Shown: one piece after another, positions 55,104-63,141 of the stretch
Position numbering within the stretch: the first letter of the stretch is position 1
How the letters are laid out: each line of letters starts with the position of its first letter
Translations under genes and position numbers: made by a program
From: Corynebacterium capitovis DSM 44611
Lineage (GTDB): Bacteria; Actinomycetota; Actinomycetes; Mycobacteriales; Mycobacteriaceae
NCBI RefSeq assembly: GCF_030440535.1
Contig: NZ_CP047117.1
Coordinates: forward strand, 558,001 to 622,000
Direction of reading: 5' to 3'
DNA: 64,000 bases
The notes under the pieces: model-generated
Told to the model about the DNA's origin: nothing
Seen by the model: only the letters and a program-made list of their open reading frames with translations
Databases searched by the model: none

Positions 55104-56255
55104 ATGTCAGAGCAGGTCTACATCACACAGGCGAAAAGGACCCCGGTGGGGAGCTTCGGTGGTTCGCTTTCGAAGTTCTCGACGATCGATTTGGGCGCGC
55201 ACATCGCGAAAGCCGTCATCGAAGGATCAGGCACTCCGGCGGACCAATTCGACTCCTCCGTGTGGGCCAACGTGGTCACCACGGGGCCACAAGACCTTTA
55301 CGTCTCTCGCGCGGTGGCACTTGCAGCAGGACTACCTCAGGGCTCTCATGCCTTTGGCGTGAACCGTCTGTGCGGGTCGGGCATCCAGGCTGCCATCAGC
55401 GCGGCTCAGCAGCTCACTACTGGGGACGCCAAACTCAGCCTCGTCGGTGGTGTTGAGGTGATGAGCCAGGCGCCGTACTCCGTCGAGGGCATGCGCCAGG
55501 GTCGCAAAATGGGTGACGGCCGCCTCGTGGACTGGCTCACGGGGGCGCTAACGGACCCGTTCGGCAACGGGATCATGGGTATCACCGCCGAAAACGTCGC
55601 GGCGAAGTACGGCATCAGCCGCGAACGCCAAGACGAGTTCGCGCTCCAGTCGCAGCAGCGCGCCGCGGAGGCGATCGCGCAGGGTCGTTTCGACGAACAA
55701 ATTGTGGCTGTGGGGGATTTCGCCACCGATGAGCACCCGCGCCAGACTTCGGCGGAAAAGCTGGCGGGCCTGCGCCCGTCGTTTAGCAAGGAAGGCTCCG
55801 TCACGGCCGGGAACTCCTCGGGCATCAACGATGCCGCAGCCGCCCTGGTGCTGACCACCGAGGACGGTCTGCGGGAGTACGGGCACGAGAAACTTGCGCG
55901 GATCGTGTCGTGGGGTGTTGCGGGTTGCGACCCAAAGTTCATGGGGCTCGGACCCGTCGTGGCGGTGCCGAAGGCGCTCGAGAAGGCCGGTCTGAGCCTG
56001 GGCGACATTAAGCTCATCGAGTCGAACGAGGCATTCGCAGCCCAAGCTATTGCGGTCAGCGACCAGCTTGGATTCGACAATGACAAGACGAATATCAACG
56101 GCGGGGCCATCGCACTGGGCCACCCGATCGGCGCGACGGGGGTCATCCTCATTACGAAGCTCATCCACTCGCTCAAGGACGCCGGCGGCGGGTACGGCCT
56201 CGTCACTGCCTGCATCGGCGGCGGCCAAGGTATTGCACTCATTCTGGAGGTTTAA
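55104..56255 (+). CDS. Acetyl-CoA C-acetyltransferase (thiolase)
   Basis: 383 residues. Catalytic Cys in VNRLCGSGIQAAISA, the His in ALGHPIGATG and the second Cys in VTACIGGGQG. It can cleave 3-ketoacyl-CoA or condense acetyl-CoA. ATG 55104 has AAGGAG upstream. The next gene, a 3-hydroxyacyl-CoA dehydrogenase fusion, begins 7 bases after its stop, so the pair forms the core of a fatty-acid beta-oxidation operon. Confidence 0.93.
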   Translation: MSEQVYITQAKRTPVGSFGGSLSKFSTIDLGAHIAKAVIEGSGTPADQFDSSVWANVVTTGPQDLYVSRAVALAAGLPQGSHAFGVNRLCGSGIQAAISAAQQLTTGDAKLSLVGGVEVMSQAPYSVEGMRQGRKMGDGRLVDWLTGALTDPFGNGIMGITAENVAAKYGISRERQDEFALQSQQRAAEAIAQGRFDEQIVAVGDFATDEHPRQTSAEKLAGLRPSFSKEGSVTAGNSSGINDAAAALVLTTEDGLREYGHEKLARIVSWGVAGCDPKFMGLGPVVAVPKALEKAGLSLGDIKLIESNEAFAAQAIAVSDQLGFDNDKTNINGGAIALGHPIGATGVILITKLIHSLKDAGGGYGLVTACIGGGQGIALILEV

Positions 56256-56262
56256 ACGACTC

Positions 56263-58443
56263 ATGTCTTCACCGATCACAACAGCAGCAGTTCTCGGCGC
56301 CGGTTCCATGGGTGCCGGCATTGCGGCCCTTTTGGCCAACGGCGGAATCAAGGTCCACCTGTTGGACCTTCCGGCTGACGGAGAGGACCGCGACGCGCGC
56401 GCCCGCAAAGGCGTGGAAACGCAGGTTAAGCGACACGGTTTCGCGCGGCCCGAGTACGCCGAGCGCGTGACCCCGGGGAATACCGAGGACCACCTGGACC
56501 GGCTCGCGGAAGCCGACTGGATCATCGAGGCCGTCTTCGAGGACATTTCCGTCAAGCGGGATACCTACGCCAAGGTCGACGCGCATCGACGACCCGGAAC
56601 CCCCGTGACCTCCAATACGTCGACGATTCCGCTGGAGACGCTGCTGGGAGAGGCCAGCGATGAGTTCAAGGCTGACTTTGCCATCACCCACTTCTTCAAC
56701 CCGCCACGCGTGATGCGCCTCGTCGAACTGGTTCAAGGCCCCGACACCCGGCCTGAGGTCGCAGAAACGCTGCGTCAGGTTCTCGAGCGTGACTTGGGCA
56801 AGGTTGTCGTTGATTGCCGTGACACTCCGGGGTTCATCGCGAACCGTATTGGATCGTTTTGGATGGGCGTGGGAGCCCAGGTGGCCTTCGACCGTGGCAT
56901 CGCCCCCGAGCAGGCGGACGTTGCTTTCGGGCGTCCCTTCGGCGTTCCCCGCACGGGCGTCTTCGGTCTCTTCGATTACGTGGGCCTGCAGGTCGCACCC
57001 CACATCTGGGGCTCGCTCCTCGCGGCCCTGCCGGCCGATGACGCGATGCAGAACTATGGGGTGACCGACACCGCTCAGTTTAAGGAGCTGTTGGAGAAAG
57101 GCTTTACCGGCAGCACGGCAGAATCCGGGTTCTATCGGGGTCGCGACGAAGTTTACGACTTTGCTTCCCATGATTACCGTCCTAAACAGCGCTACGAGGT
57201 TCCGAAGAGTGCCCGCGAGCTGATGGAATCGGGCACGCCAGAGGGTGATTACGCTGCTGAGGTCTTCCGCGTCACCCTGCAGTACTGTTGCGACACCGCC
57301 GCCGAGATCGCGGACACCGTCGATCAAATCGACATCGCGATCGAGCTCGGTTACGGCTGGAAGAAGGGCCCATTCGCCCTCGCCGACTCCATCGGTCTCG
57401 AGTACGTAGCCTCGCTTTTCGACGCCTCCCCGGCACTACTCGAGGCGGCCCGCGCCGCCGGCGGGTTCTACGCTGAAGGCAAGGTTCTGAACACCGATGG
57501 GAAGCTGACTGAGCGTGCGAGCCGAGAGGGTGTTGTGCGGGTTGCCGAACTTGTGGCTGACGCCGAGGTTGTCGCCGAAAATGCCGGCGCGACTGTGTAC
57601 AAGCTACAAGACGGCGTCGGGGTCTTTGTTTACAAGACGCCAATGAACTCCTCCACGGACGACGTCACGGAGTTGTTTACCCACGCGGGCGAGTGGGACT
57701 TAAAGGCCCTGGTTATTGTCAACGACGAAGAACGCGCGTTTTCTGCGGGGGCAAGCCTGCCGCGACTGGCTGAAGTCTCCGGACCGAACGGTGACGAGGC
57801 CGCCCGTAAGGCGACGATCCGCCAAGGGATCAATGGACTGCATGCGCTGCGCCGCGCCGCGTATCCGGTCGTGGGTGCGGTGCGCGGTGTGGCCCTCGGC
57901 GGTGGCATGGAGCTGCTGCTGCACACCGACGCTTCCGTCATCCACGGAGAGACGCGCGTGGGCTTCCCAGAACGCTCCGTCGGTCTCTTCCCGGCCTGGT
58001 CGGGGCCCGTTCGGTTGCTCGAACGCCTCCTTGAACTAGGCGTGCCGGACGCCCACCGGGTTGCGTACAACGCGCTGCTCAACGTCAAACCGGTTCCGGC
58101 CGTAACCGTCGATTTCTGGCGCGCAGAGGACCGCGTGGTCATGAGCCCGGACCACGTCGTCGAGCAGGCCTTGGAGCTGGCCCGTGAGCTGGCGCCAAGC
58201 TACATCGCTCCTGAGGATGCCGAGCTGCCTCTCACCTCCGAGGGACTCGAGTACACCGAGGGCTCCGACACGGACAAAGCAATCGGTGCGGCGTTGGCGA
58301 AGGTGTACACCGGTGAGGGCACCGCGACGGAGTCCGAACTGGCCGACCGCCAAGTTGACGCCGCCTCGGACGTTTTGGCACGTCAAGAAAACGCCGACCG
58401 CGCCGAGCACACGGCAAAGACGCGCAAGCCGCTGCACAACTAG
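56263..58443 (+). CDS. 3-Hydroxyacyl-CoA dehydrogenase / enoyl-CoA hydratase fusion
   Basis: 726 residues with NAD-binding AAVLGAGSMGAGIAALLANGG, the HCDH middle part (FAITHFFNPPRVMRLVELVQG, ... DTPGFIANRIGSFWMGVGAQ), a second HCDH C-domain (ELGYGWKKGPFALADSIG), and a C-terminal crotonase-like domain (about 445-630, ALVIVNDEERAFSAGASLP and VRGVALGGGMELLLHTDASV). The order is the reverse of E. coli FadB, where the hydratase is N-terminal. GGAGG lies 12 bases before ATG. It catalyses the middle two steps of beta-oxidation with the upstream thiolase. Confidence 0.9.
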   Translation: MSSPITTAAVLGAGSMGAGIAALLANGGIKVHLLDLPADGEDRDARARKGVETQVKRHGFARPEYAERVTPGNTEDHLDRLAEADWIIEAVFEDISVKRDTYAKVDAHRRPGTPVTSNTSTIPLETLLGEASDEFKADFAITHFFNPPRVMRLVELVQGPDTRPEVAETLRQVLERDLGKVVVDCRDTPGFIANRIGSFWMGVGAQVAFDRGIAPEQADVAFGRPFGVPRTGVFGLFDYVGLQVAPHIWGSLLAALPADDAMQNYGVTDTAQFKELLEKGFTGSTAESGFYRGRDEVYDFASHDYRPKQRYEVPKSARELMESGTPEGDYAAEVFRVTLQYCCDTAAEIADTVDQIDIAIELGYGWKKGPFALADSIGLEYVASLFDASPALLEAARAAGGFYAEGKVLNTDGKLTERASREGVVRVAELVADAEVVAENAGATVYKLQDGVGVFVYKTPMNSSTDDVTELFTHAGEWDLKALVIVNDEERAFSAGASLPRLAEVSGPNGDEAARKATIRQGINGLHALRRAAYPVVGAVRGVALGGGMELLLHTDASVIHGETRVGFPERSVGLFPAWSGPVRLLERLLELGVPDAHRVAYNALLNVKPVPAVTVDFWRAEDRVVMSPDHVVEQALELARELAPSYIAPEDAELPLTSEGLEYTEGSDTDKAIGAALAKVYTGEGTATESELADRQVDAASDVLARQENADRAEHTAKTRKPLHN

Positions 58444-58554
58444 GCCCGTACTCAACCGTCTGGACACACGCCCATTTCTGAGCCCGCAGCGCGATGTCTC
58501 CGGTGTCGTGCGTGGCCCTTCCAGCTCGTTGACCGCGGTCTCGGGCCGGCCTGG

Positions 58555-59604
58555 GTGGGCATCAACCACTTGAGCGGTAAGGCGCAGTGCTTGTGGCTAA
58601 TTGACCCCGTCTACGCCGACAAGGATGGGAAATCGCCCAACATGGCGCTTCTGGCGGCGACGAGCCGGACCCTGGGCGGGTTTTTGGACCACGATCCGAA
58701 CTTCGCCCACCGGTTCAGCCGCAGCCCCTTCTACATGGGGGATAGCCCCGATCGCTATATCTGGTACCGGCAGCAGCACCGCATTGACCGGCTGTCCGAC
58801 TTCATCAGGGAGGTGCGCGAGGTGACCGACGAGCCCCAGTACGTCTCCCCCCGCCAGGAGTTCTCCAGTGGGCGCGAACTCATCGAGACGGTCAAGGCAC
58901 GCCGCGAGCAGGCCCAGGCTTTCCGCGCGATCGCCGACGAGATCGAAGTCGAGATGGGCGAGGAGACGGATCGCTACAACCCGGATCTGATCGATGGTGT
59001 GCTGGTGCGCTGGATCAACCCGGGACGCGCCGCCCGCGACGAGACAGCCTTCCGCCATGCCCTGAAGACCGCGCACCGCCTGCGTGCGGCGGGGGAGCGG
59101 ATGACGGACGCGGCGATCATCGACGCCTACGAGCGCGCCTACAACATCGCCCAGCGCGAAGGCGGCGACGGCAGGGCAGCGGAGATGCCGCCGATGCGGG
59201 ATCGCCAGACCATGGCGCGGCGTGTGCGCGGTTACGCCACCCAGGGCAAGACCGACTCTTACGGCACACCCACCGCCCGCTACGCCACCACAAGCCAGCG
59301 CAAAGCCCTGGCCACCATGGGCCGCAGAGGCGGCCAAAAAGCCGCGCAGCGATGGTCGGATCGGGAAAGTGACTATGCGAAGGGCGCACTAACCGAACTT
59401 AAAACCGCCAATATGAAGCGAAGCTTTAGTACAGGCGAAAACAAAGGCCGTGTTCTCGCTTACGTGTCTTCACGCAAGAGGGAAGGCTATGACCCTGCGA
59501 GCGTAGAGGTAGCAAACGAATTGGGCCTCTCAGTGAGGAGAGTCAATGAGCTACGGAAAGAACTAGGCATCTCTCGAAAGCGAGGGCGGCCCGCTAAGAA
59601 GTAA
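58555..59604 (+). pseudogene. repA: N-terminally truncated plasmid replication protein (RepA, pNG2-like)
   Basis: 349 residues that read WVGINHLSGKAQCLWLIDPVYADKDGKSPNMALLAATSRTLGGFLDHDPNFAHRFSRSPFYMGDSPDRYIWYRQQH, the conserved core of corynebacterial theta plasmid replicases. A primase C-domain-like middle and a C-terminal HTH (VEVANELGLSVRRVNELRKELGISRKRGRPAKK) follow. In the same frame upstream only PFQLVDRGLGPAW still looks homologous; the roughly first 100 residues are gone, replaced by sequence abutting the fadB-like stop. It therefore cannot be a complete initiator, though the open frame persists. It lies in the chromosome. Confidence 0.75.
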
Positions 59605-59605
59605 T

Positions 59606-59794
59606 TTAAATAGCGGAGCCGTAAGCAATATACGGTTCCCCTGCCCCCTTGGGCAGTGTGATGTTGTTTTCTTTTTCGGTGAGACAGTAACGGGTTACAG
59701 GGGTGCTGCCGGTAACTTCTTCAAAGCGATTGGGCGAGATGCTCGACATGCCCCCAATTCCGTAATACGATAATTGCATGCCTGTTAATATCAC
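59606..59794 (-). CDS. Possible small protein antisense to the toxin-antitoxin promoter
   Basis: A 62-codon frame ending GAGEPYIAYGSAI, in a patch of lower GC. It overlaps the promoter of the ribbon-helix-helix gene. No domain or ribosome site. It may be chance or a plasmid-borne orphan. Confidence 0.25.
   Translation of the reverse strand: MILTGMQLSYYGIGGMSSISPNRFEEVTGSTPVTRYCLTEKENNITLPKGAGEPYIAYGSAI
59743..59771 (+). promoter_or_regulatory. Promoter of the toxin-antitoxin-like pair, leaderless
   Basis: TCGACA (59743-59748), 17-base spacer, TACGAT (59766-59771). The ATG at 59778 lies at the expected transcription start, and no ribosome site precedes it. Confidence 0.65.
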
Positions 59795-60023
59795 AGAGAA
59801 GCAGCTGAACGCCTGGGTTGCCGAGGCGGAGGATGGTTATAACGTCGATGCGCTGAAGAAGCGCGGGCGGGGGCGTCCGGGTCGTGGCCCCGAAGCTTCC
59901 CAGGTGGTTACGGTTCGTCTCACCCCGGAGGAGTTGGAGGCGCTCGACAGGATCGCAGCCGAAAAGCATCTGTCGCGTTCAGAGATGATGCGCCAGGCGA
60001 TCACCGCTCTCACCGTGGCATGA
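59778..60023 (+). CDS. Ribbon-helix-helix (CopG-type) antitoxin-like protein
   Basis: 81 residues. The C-terminal half is an RHH DNA-binding domain (VVTVRLTPEELEALDRIAAEKHLSRSEMMRQAITAL). The N-terminal part NITEKQLNAWVAEAEDGYNVDALKKRGRGRPGRG resembles antitoxins of this type that hold the partner. The ATG overlaps the next gene's start by four bases (ATGA at 60020). It probably represses its own promoter with the partner. Confidence 0.8.
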   Translation: MPVNITEKQLNAWVAEAEDGYNVDALKKRGRGRPGRGPEASQVVTVRLTPEELEALDRIAAEKHLSRSEMMRQAITALTVA

Positions 60024-60262
60024 GGGTGGCGGCCTCTGCCACCAAGCACGGCATCAGTGAGGAAGACGGCATCCATGCCGCTTTATTTCCAACATGGGTC
60101 GCACCCCTTGACGATGATCCCGCGCAATGGCGTGAACTACGTCTCGGGTTTGACACCCACGCCCGACTTTTGGAGACTGTCGTGGTTGTCGCCTCCGACG
60201 GGGACGAATTGCTGATTCACGCAATGATAGAGCGGTCGAAATACGTCGATCTCCTTAGGTAA
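60020..60262 (+). CDS. Toxin-like partner of the RHH protein (BrnT/DUF4258-like)
   Basis: 80 residues starting MRVAASATKHGISEEDGIHA, then a beta-rich part and LLETVVVVASDGDELLIHAMIERSKYVDLLR. The RxSASxKHGxSxED start and the late IHAM-x-R-x-KY-x-LL are typical of small toxins found beside RHH antitoxins. Activity unproven. Coupled to the antitoxin gene; the pair follows the repA remnant, the place a plasmid maintenance module would hold. Confidence 0.65.
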   Translation: MRVAASATKHGISEEDGIHAALFPTWVAPLDDDPAQWRELRLGFDTHARLLETVVVVASDGDELLIHAMIERSKYVDLLR

Positions 60263-60459
60263 CCGCTCGGTGAGTCGACGGTTGCCTAAGGGGCGCCCTT
60301 AGAGGGCAGTCGTCACCCGGCAGAACAAGCCGCTTCTCGTCGAACCGCGACCGCTGGCGGATTTCGGCTCCGGGTGTGGCGTTGCTGGATATGGTGGGAC
60401 GGTGACTACTCCTGCCCCCCAGCGTCTCGACCGCTCTGATATCTGTTCAAGCAGCTCTC

Positions 60460-60497
60460 ATAAAACTGACGGCCCCGGGGAGACCGGGGCCGTCAGT
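60460..60497 (-). terminator. Terminator of the Mn-catalase/DUF4383 operon
   Basis: A perfect 14-bp stem, ACTGACGGCCCCGG (60465-60478) and its complement (60484-60497), with a 5-base loop and TTTT on the minus strand. The 200 bases between it and the toxin-like gene contain no supported gene, though a GTG at about 60402 starts a short open frame that may be a truncated plasmid gene. Confidence 0.85.
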
Positions 60498-60519
60498 CGA
60501 TTGTGGTGAAAAACAGAAC

Positions 60520-61005
60520 TTACCCCGTGACAACAGGTCCCGAGGTTTCGCGGGCAGTGCGCTTAGGACGGGGAAGGAAAGACAAACCCACCATGGTCGC
60601 ACCAAGACCCAGGTGCAGCCAGTTGTTGGCATCACTGAGTGGCACGAAATTCGCTGCGGAGTCATAGTCGATGAACAGTCCGTAGAGGAACAGTCCCAGG
60701 TAGATGATGCCACCCCACAACAAATATTGGCGAGCAGAACCTGGGGTACGTGCTAGTGCTATGCCAGCTACGCCGAAGAGAAGGTGGACAATGTTGTGCA
60801 GGATCGAGACATGAAAAACGCCCAGCAGCATCGCGTGGCCTTCATGGCCAGCAAACTGCAGATCACCCAGGTTCTGAGTCACACCGGGGATGAACCCGGC
60901 AATACCGACCAGAAGGAAAACGATGCCGTAGAGGAGGGCGGCGATTTGGATGGGTGTGCGTTTAGCAGGTGGTGTATGTGTATCGGACTGATTCTTAGTT
61001 GTCAT
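60520..61005 (-). CDS. DUF4383 membrane protein
   Basis: 161 residues with four predicted helices (IQIAALLYGIVFLLVGIAGFIPG, FHVSILHNIVHLLFGVAGIAL, YLLWGGIIYLGLFLYGLF, WLHLGLGATMVGLSFL) and conserved His residues in SILHNIVHLLFG. DUF4383 family, function unknown. It starts 32 bases after the stop of the Mn catalase gene on the same strand and is followed by a strong terminator, so the two are one operon. Confidence 0.88.
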   Translation of the reverse strand: MTTKNQSDTHTPPAKRTPIQIAALLYGIVFLLVGIAGFIPGVTQNLGDLQFAGHEGHAMLLGVFHVSILHNIVHLLFGVAGIALARTPGSARQYLLWGGIIYLGLFLYGLFIDYDSAANFVPLSDANNWLHLGLGATMVGLSFLPRPKRTARETSGPVVTG

Positions 61006-61037
61006 AATGGCACCTTTCTGTGATGAAGGAAATTGCC

Positions 61038-61919
61038 TTATTCCTTGTTGAACTTCTCCTGGACCTTGCCTGCGATCTTTTCTACGGTGTTAGGAAGCTC
61101 AGTGGTGCCGTAGAAACGCGCATCGGGGTGAGTCGGCGGTGCCATCGGCACGCCTTCTGGTGGGGTGTCCACGTAGGTGAACTTACCCAGGCCGTCCGGT
61201 GCTTCACCTGACGCCCAGGATCCCTCGGACATATGTGCGCCGTCAGAGAAGTTGAGGGCCTGGTAGGAGAACTCCTCGTGCTCCTTGCCCTTGGGGAAGT
61301 TGCTGGGGACCGGCAGGGTCTCATTGCCCTCCGCCTGTAGCTCCCGAGCAGCGGCCAGCCACTGGTTTTGGTGCATGGTGTCGCGTGCTAGAAGGAAACC
61401 AAGTAAGTCCTTAACTCCGCGGTCATCGGTCATGTGGTACAAACGGGCGACCTGCAGGCGCCCCTGCATCTCGGCGTTGATATTAGAGGTCAAATCCGCC
61501 AGCAGGTTGCCACTGGCGGTGACATACGATCCACTCCACGGGTTGCCCATGCTGTCGACTGGGCGGGCGCCGGCACCGGAAACAATGGCTTGTTGTAGAT
61601 CGGTGCCACCGATGATGGCTGCCACCGCTGGGTCCTCCTGGATGGCTTTCTCGGTGATGCCCAGCGGAGCTTTCTCCAGCAGTTGGGCGACCATAGTCGC
61701 CAGCATCTCGATGTGGCCGAATTCCTCGGAGGCCGTGGCAAAGAGCAGATCACGGTACTTACCCGGGATGTGAGAGTTCCAGGCCTGGAAGCTGTACTGC
61801 ATGGCCACGGTAATCTCACCGTATTGACCACCGATCACCTCTTGGAGCTTGCGGGCGTAGACAGCGTCTGGTTTTTCTGGTTTTGCTGGGTACTGCAACG
61901 TCTGCTTGTGAAAGAACAT
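61038..61919 (-). CDS. Manganese catalase
   Basis: Non-haem dimanganese catalase of 293 residues that splits H2O2. Ferritin-like helices carry the ligands: Glu in GGQYGEITVAMQY, EEFGHIEMLATMV (Glu and His), INAEMQGRLQVARLYHM, and RDTMHQNQWLAA. ATG preceded by AAGGAG. Unlike the haem catalase typical of corynebacteria, this gene lies in the acquired patch. It leads the catalase-DUF4383 operon. The 208 bases upstream before the IS end carry its promoter, if intact. Confidence 0.93.
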   Translation of the reverse strand: MFFHKQTLQYPAKPEKPDAVYARKLQEVIGGQYGEITVAMQYSFQAWNSHIPGKYRDLLFATASEEFGHIEMLATMVAQLLEKAPLGITEKAIQEDPAVAAIIGGTDLQQAIVSGAGARPVDSMGNPWSGSYVTASGNLLADLTSNINAEMQGRLQVARLYHMTDDRGVKDLLGFLLARDTMHQNQWLAAARELQAEGNETLPVPSNFPKGKEHEEFSYQALNFSDGAHMSEGSWASGEAPDGLGKFTYVDTPPEGVPMAPPTHPDARFYGTTELPNTVEKIAGKVQEKFNKE

Positions 61920-62127
61920 GTTGTTATCTCCTTAAAAATAGTCTTCGGAGTTGCCACCTCTCCTGTAACTGGCAAGGATTTAGCAACCAATACTGTGCAC
62001 CCTCACCGTCTGTCCAAGATTCGACCCTTGGGTGGGAAGAAAACGGAAAGGGCTTCAGTGCTACTGGTCCCTCATGTCACACCCACTAGCTTTTGTGGGT
62101 TGCCCCATATTGTATCGATTTCCAGCG

Positions 62128-62964
62128 GTGCTGTTGCAAAGTTGGGGCAGTAGAAAGACCGGCGTGAAATAATCAGAGCCATGGGCATCTTCTCCGGTCG
62201 GCATTTCCCCCGTGACATCATCCTGTGGGCGGTGCGGTGGTACTGCCGCTACGGGGTGAGCTACCGCGATCTCGAAGAAATGATGACCGAGCGGAGTGTG
62301 CCGGTCGATCACACCACGATCTACCGATGGGTGCAGAAATACGCCCCTGAGCTGGATAAGCACACTCGGTGGTACCGGCAGGTACCCGACTGGCAGGCCC
62401 GGTCCTGGCGGGTGGATGAGACCTATATTCGGGTCGGCGGCACGTGGTGCTATCTCTACCGGGCTATCACCGCCGGTGGGCAGACCCTGGACTTTTATCT
62501 CTCTCCGAAGCGCAATGTCGCGGCGGCCAAGCGTTTCCTGGCCAAGACGCTGCGATCGAATACGACAGCCGGGTCCCCGCGGGTCATCAACACCGACAAG
62601 GCACCAGCTCTGGCCAAGGCAATATCCGAGCTGAAGGCGGAGGGAATCTGCCCTCAGACGGTGGAGCACCGGCAGGTGAAATACCTGAACAACGTTCTCG
62701 AGGGAGATCATGGCCGACTTAAAAGAATCCTGGGGCCGAAGGGAGCGTTCAAAAACCGAATTTCCGCCTACCGGACGTTGAAAGGGATGGAAGCGATGCA
62801 TTCATTACGGAAAGGCCAGGGGACGATGTTTGCTTACGGGCACCCGAACCCGGACGCGGTGATCGTCAGCCGGATATTCGAGACAGCTTAAGCACCCCGG
62901 AGCAAGGACAACTAATGTCTTGAGGTTGGGCTTTTCGACCCTGGCCCAACTTTGCAACAGCACC
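62128..62964 (+). mobile_element. IS6-family insertion sequence (IS1628-like), complete
   Basis: 837 bp with perfect 20-bp terminal inverted repeats starting GGTGCTGTTGCAAAG (62128) and ending at 62964. One transposase gene fills it. The 8-base flanks differ (TTTCCAGC left, CCCAGCGC right), so there is no target duplication. Confidence 0.93.
62181..62891 (+). CDS. IS6-family transposase
   Basis: 236 residues, DDE enzyme of replicative IS6 elements: the zinc-finger-free N-domain MGIFSGRHFPRDIILWAVRWYCRYGVSYRDLEEMM, catalytic Asp in WRVDETYI, second Asp in VINTDKAPAL, and Glu in LNNVLEGDHGRLK. Length is typical and no frameshift is present, so it may be active. Confidence 0.95.
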   Translation: MGIFSGRHFPRDIILWAVRWYCRYGVSYRDLEEMMTERSVPVDHTTIYRWVQKYAPELDKHTRWYRQVPDWQARSWRVDETYIRVGGTWCYLYRAITAGGQTLDFYLSPKRNVAAAKRFLAKTLRSNTTAGSPRVINTDKAPALAKAISELKAEGICPQTVEHRQVKYLNNVLEGDHGRLKRILGPKGAFKNRISAYRTLKGMEAMHSLRKGQGTMFAYGHPNPDAVIVSRIFETA

Positions 62965-63107
62965 CCCAGCGCGAAGGCGGCGACGGCAGGGCAGCGGAGA
63001 TGCCCTCGATGCGGGATCGTCAGACCATGGCTAGGCGTGTGCGTGGTTACGTCACCCAGGGCAAGACCGACTCCTACGGCGCTCCCACCGCCCGTTACGC
63101 CACCACA
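62965..63107 (+). pseudogene. Second, internal fragment of repA abutting the IS
   Basis: 143 bases identical in length to 59150-59292 of the larger repA remnant, with 11 differences (about 92% identity). It starts at the first base after the IS end and is cut before the C-terminal HTH. It codes for the QREGGDGRAAEMPSMRDRQ region only. Confidence 0.9.
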
Positions 63108-63141
63108 GGATGAGGTCCTGGGCGGTCTCGGACATAGTTGC

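Noticed and set aside
58444..58554. A complete N-terminus for RepA
   Set aside because: The frame upstream is open to the fadB-like stop but only about a dozen residues look homologous, and no ribosome site or start gives the missing domain.
60401..60519. A short GTG-started frame before the catalase operon terminator
   Set aside because: It runs through the terminator hairpin and has no ribosome site; possibly a relic of a plasmid gene, but unsupported.
62128..62964. A target-site duplication of the IS
   Set aside because: Flanks TTTCCAGC and CCCAGCGC share only CCAGC out of register, so this is not a true 8-bp duplication.
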